Shown here one piece after another: positions 62,324 through 64,000 of a stretch of 64,000 bases of DNA. The stretch covers positions 180,191 through 244,190 of the forward strand of contig NZ_VLKI01000006.1 in assembly GCF_007830235.1 (NCBI RefSeq). The letters are read 5' to 3'. The notes beneath the pieces are model-generated. The model saw nothing but the letters and a program-made list of their open reading frames with translations, was not told the DNA's origin and did no database searches. A program made the position numbers and the translations under genes. Every line of letters starts with the position of its first letter. Position 1 is the stretch's first letter. This DNA is from Cytobacillus oceanisediminis (GTDB lineage Bacteria > Bacillota > Bacilli > Bacillales > Cytobacillaceae).

Positions 62324-62787
62324 ACAGAATGCTCCCGATTAAGATACTTTACTCCCCCGGCCAATCCCAGGCCAAATATCAGAAAAGCACTATTGGCAAT
62401 CCCGGCGTATAATAATTTCCACTTTGTATACGTAACGACCGCAAATAACAAACTTAAAATATCCATTAGCTGCAGGGACAAAAACATACCAATGAAGATA
62501 AAAACTTTCTTTTTCCATGTTGCTGTCCCCAAAAAAACATTTATAAAAATAAGTACAATTACAGGTCCAATTATATCCCGATGCAGTAAAAAAAACAGAA
62601 ATAACAAAGAATCTTCTGTAAGTTTAAACAATTTCAGCTGCAAAGTCATAATGGTTGTATAATTTTTTGCTGCTATAGTTATGATCATAAAAACTATTGA
62701 GTTTTGCAGGAATGATAAAGGTTTTTTTTGGAAATAAAAAACAAGTACCGTGTATAAGGATATAACGATTGCTGCCGGAAGCGCCAT
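62320..62787 (-). CDS. Membrane protein, unknown
   Basis: 155 residues, mostly hydrophobic with five probable membrane segments (ALPAAIVISLYTVLVFYF, FLQNSIVFMIITIAA, DIIGPVIVLIFINVFLG, VFIFIGMFLSLQLMDILSLL, GIANSAFLIFGLGLAGGV). I do not recognise the family. AGGTGATTCA precedes the ATG and the stop overlaps the next membrane gene. Base composition is A/T-rich like its neighbours. Confidence 0.6.
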   Translation of the reverse strand: MALPAAIVISLYTVLVFYFQKKPLSFLQNSIVFMIITIAAKNYTTIMTLQLKLFKLTEDSLLFLFFLLHRDIIGPVIVLIFINVFLGTATWKKKVFIFIGMFLSLQLMDILSLLFAVVTYTKWKLLYAGIANSAFLIFGLGLAGGVKYLNREHSV

Positions 62788-62962
62788 TGAATCACCTAAA
62801 TGTTTTAGTCTTTTAATAAATTATTATCCCGCAGCTTTCTTAATTAAATACCTTCTTATTTTTATTCATAGAAGGAAGCCGATTAGGCAAACTACTTAAA
62901 AGGAATTTTAGGGAAGTGTACTGATGCTGCCAATCGGGCAGCCACAAAGAAAGAGGGATTTG

Positions 62963-63487
62963 ATGCACTTACTATTTAATTTTCTCTTTTTATTGGCGGG
63001 ATGGAAATGGGGTGACTGGAAGAACTGGCGTGAATACTATCCAACCATTTTATTTTTTATTGGCGGAGACTTGTTAAAAAACTTTCTATTTCGGAATTAT
63101 CCTATGTGGCAATACAAAGAGACTGTTTTTGCGGAAAATATTTTGTTCGGGCACCCTGTTATTAACTTAATGATCATGGCAATCGTTTATCCTGCTACAA
63201 TCCTAATCTTTCTTGGCCATTATCCCAAGGGATGCCGCCAACAGGCTATATGGATTGCTTTATGGGTGTTTTTCTACAGCTCGATAGAATTTGTCAATCT
63301 TCATTATTTAAATTTAATAGAACATTCAAATGGATGGACGATGGGATGGTCCCTTCTCTTTAATATATTTATGTTTATTATTTTTAGGGTACATTACAAA
63401 AGGCCTCTGGTGGCTCTCGGAATCGGTTTTTTATGGATCTTTTTCCTATGGAATATGCTTGATGTACCAATAGAGCTATTAAAATAA
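62963..63487 (+). CDS. CBO0543-family membrane protein
   Basis: 174 residues from the ATG at 62963 (AGAGGGA 6 nt upstream); an ATG at 62924 with AGGGAAG is a possible longer start (187 residues). It has LLAGWKWGDWKNWREYYPTI, FFIGGDLLKNFLF, YPMWQYKE and a C-terminal IEFVNLHYLNLIEHSNGWTM with GWSLLFNI, which match the CBO0543 family of small Firmicute membrane proteins of unknown function. It is divergent from the two related genes at 61826-62787. Confidence 0.7.
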   Translation: MHLLFNFLFLLAGWKWGDWKNWREYYPTILFFIGGDLLKNFLFRNYPMWQYKETVFAENILFGHPVINLMIMAIVYPATILIFLGHYPKGCRQQAIWIALWVFFYSSIEFVNLHYLNLIEHSNGWTMGWSLLFNIFMFIIFRVHYKRPLVALGIGFLWIFFLWNMLDVPIELLK

Positions 63488-63685
63488 CAGAATCACCGGG
63501 GACAGTTTGTTTATAAATAAAAAAAGCCAGTAAAAAAAAGGCTGCTCTTAATTAAGCTGCCGATTGCACTCAAAGTTATTCCACCCTAATTCTTTGAATA
63601 CAAGATTATTCCATAAGCAACTTGTAAATGCTTTTACTCTGTATTTTAACCAGGCAGCAAAAAGTAAAAAGCCATCCGTTTAGAC

Positions 63686-64000
63686 TGACCTAGTCATTTG
63701 AGACAGTAATAAAACACCTTCTTAGGCTGCCATATCACCAAACTCTATTGGTGTGTGGTAGCCTAATTTTTCTTGGATACGCTCTTCGTTATAATACCTC
63801 ATAAATTGATCTACACGTTCTCTTACTTCTTCTAAAGATAAAGAATTAAATTTAACATACTGAAATTCCTCTGATTTTAGGTTCGAATGAAAAGACTCAA
63901 TTACTGCGTTGTCCCAACAGTTTCCTCTGCGCGACATACTACTGACTAAATCCTTCTCTTTTATTCGATTTTGATAGGCATAGGAAGAATAGACGCTTCC
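63686..64000 (-). mobile_element. IS3-family (IS150 group) element, edge
   Basis: The window ends inside this element. Its right end seems to start near TGACCTAGTCATTTGAGACA at 63686, a TG-led end as usual for IS3 elements, followed by the transposase gene. The other end is outside the window. The 63488-63685 spacer shows no gene; it holds A/T-rich DNA and a CCGGGGACAG stretch. Confidence 0.7.
63722..64000 (-). CDS. IS3-family transposase OrfB, C-terminal part
   Basis: 92 residues are visible and the frame is open to the window edge. The segment GSVYSSYAYQNRIKEKDLVS and then SMSRRGNCWDNAVIESFHSN with LKSEE is the rve integrase core region holding the last Glu of the DDE triad, and YYNEERIQEKLGYHTPIEF is the usual C-terminus. 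The first Asp of the triad lies upstream of the window. An ATG inside (63937) is not the true start. Confidence 0.92.
   Translation of the reverse strand, partial: GSVYSSYAYQNRIKEKDLVSSMSRRGNCWDNAVIESFHSNLKSEEFQYVKFNSLSLEEVRERVDQFMRYYNEERIQEKLGYHTPIEFGDMAA

Noticed and set aside
1..64000. CRISPR array, tRNA, rRNA or prophage
   Set aside because: I saw no regularly spaced repeats, no tRNA or rRNA gene sequences and no phage structural genes.

Overview
The window comes from a low-GC, endospore-forming member of the Bacillaceae. The evidence is the strong Shine-Dalgarno sites, many A/T-rich rho-independent terminators, the minor small acid-soluble spore proteins SspN, SspO, SspP and Tlp, and a gene order (plsY, yneR, yneQ, yneP, tlp, sspN, yneN, citB, sspO, sspP, a cotM-like gene) that matches the yne/citB region of Bacillus subtilis. 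Genes absent from that reference region are interleaved (selA, two UGA-containing selenoprotein genes, kbl/tdh, arcA, an aromatic-catabolism block), so this is not B. subtilis itself; a Cytobacillus/Mesobacillus-like genus is my inference.

Layout. 0-8.6 kb: purine salvage and catabolism, with the end of a mocA-like gene, FAD and molybdopterin subunits of a xanthine-dehydrogenase-type enzyme, two XdhC-family maturation genes, an AzgA-type purine permease and adenine deaminase. 8.6-19.2 kb: envelope and signalling genes (GH18 protein, phospholipase D-type protein, PlsY, an RsbR-type STAS protein, a soluble histidine kinase, CapA, a CPBP protease). 19.2-32.7 kb: the yne/citB region with spore proteins, aconitase, selA and a SelW-like gene. 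32.8-45.2 kb: threonine degradation (kbl, tdh), arginine deiminase, a PerR-boxed catalase, a MocR regulator with a divergent flavin-binding protein, an ABC-F ATPase, a decaying two-gene locus and a DegV protein. 45.2-60 kb: an aromatic amino acid catabolism block (hmgA, fahA, flavin reductase, aminotransferase, hpd, a four-subunit 2-oxoacid dehydrogenase, phenylalanine dehydrogenase, an FlK-like thioesterase) followed by a three-gene ABC transporter with a TrpX-type binding protein. 60-64 kb: nitronate monooxygenase, a gamma-carbonic-anhydrase-like protein, a group of small membrane proteins and the edge of an IS3-family element.

The most notable content is selenocysteine decoding. Two short genes that look broken by an in-frame UGA (a HesB-like protein at 15911-16195 and a SelW-like protein at 30599-30835) each keep homology on both sides of the UGA. 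Each is followed at the correct distance by a hairpin with a G-led loop, as in bacterial SECIS elements, and selA lies in the same window. selB, selD and tRNA-Sec are not in the window.

The second theme is a non-autonomous repeat family with GGCTCTGTTAAA-type terminal inverted repeats. It is present as three long copies (216-246 bp), two 77-bp copies and one doubtful remnant. The five clear copies are flanked by 8-bp direct repeats, and two of them supply the stop codon of the gene beside them. Catabolite-responsive (cre-like) sites lie in front of phenylalanine dehydrogenase, hpd and the ABC transporter, suggesting shared carbon control of the aromatic block.
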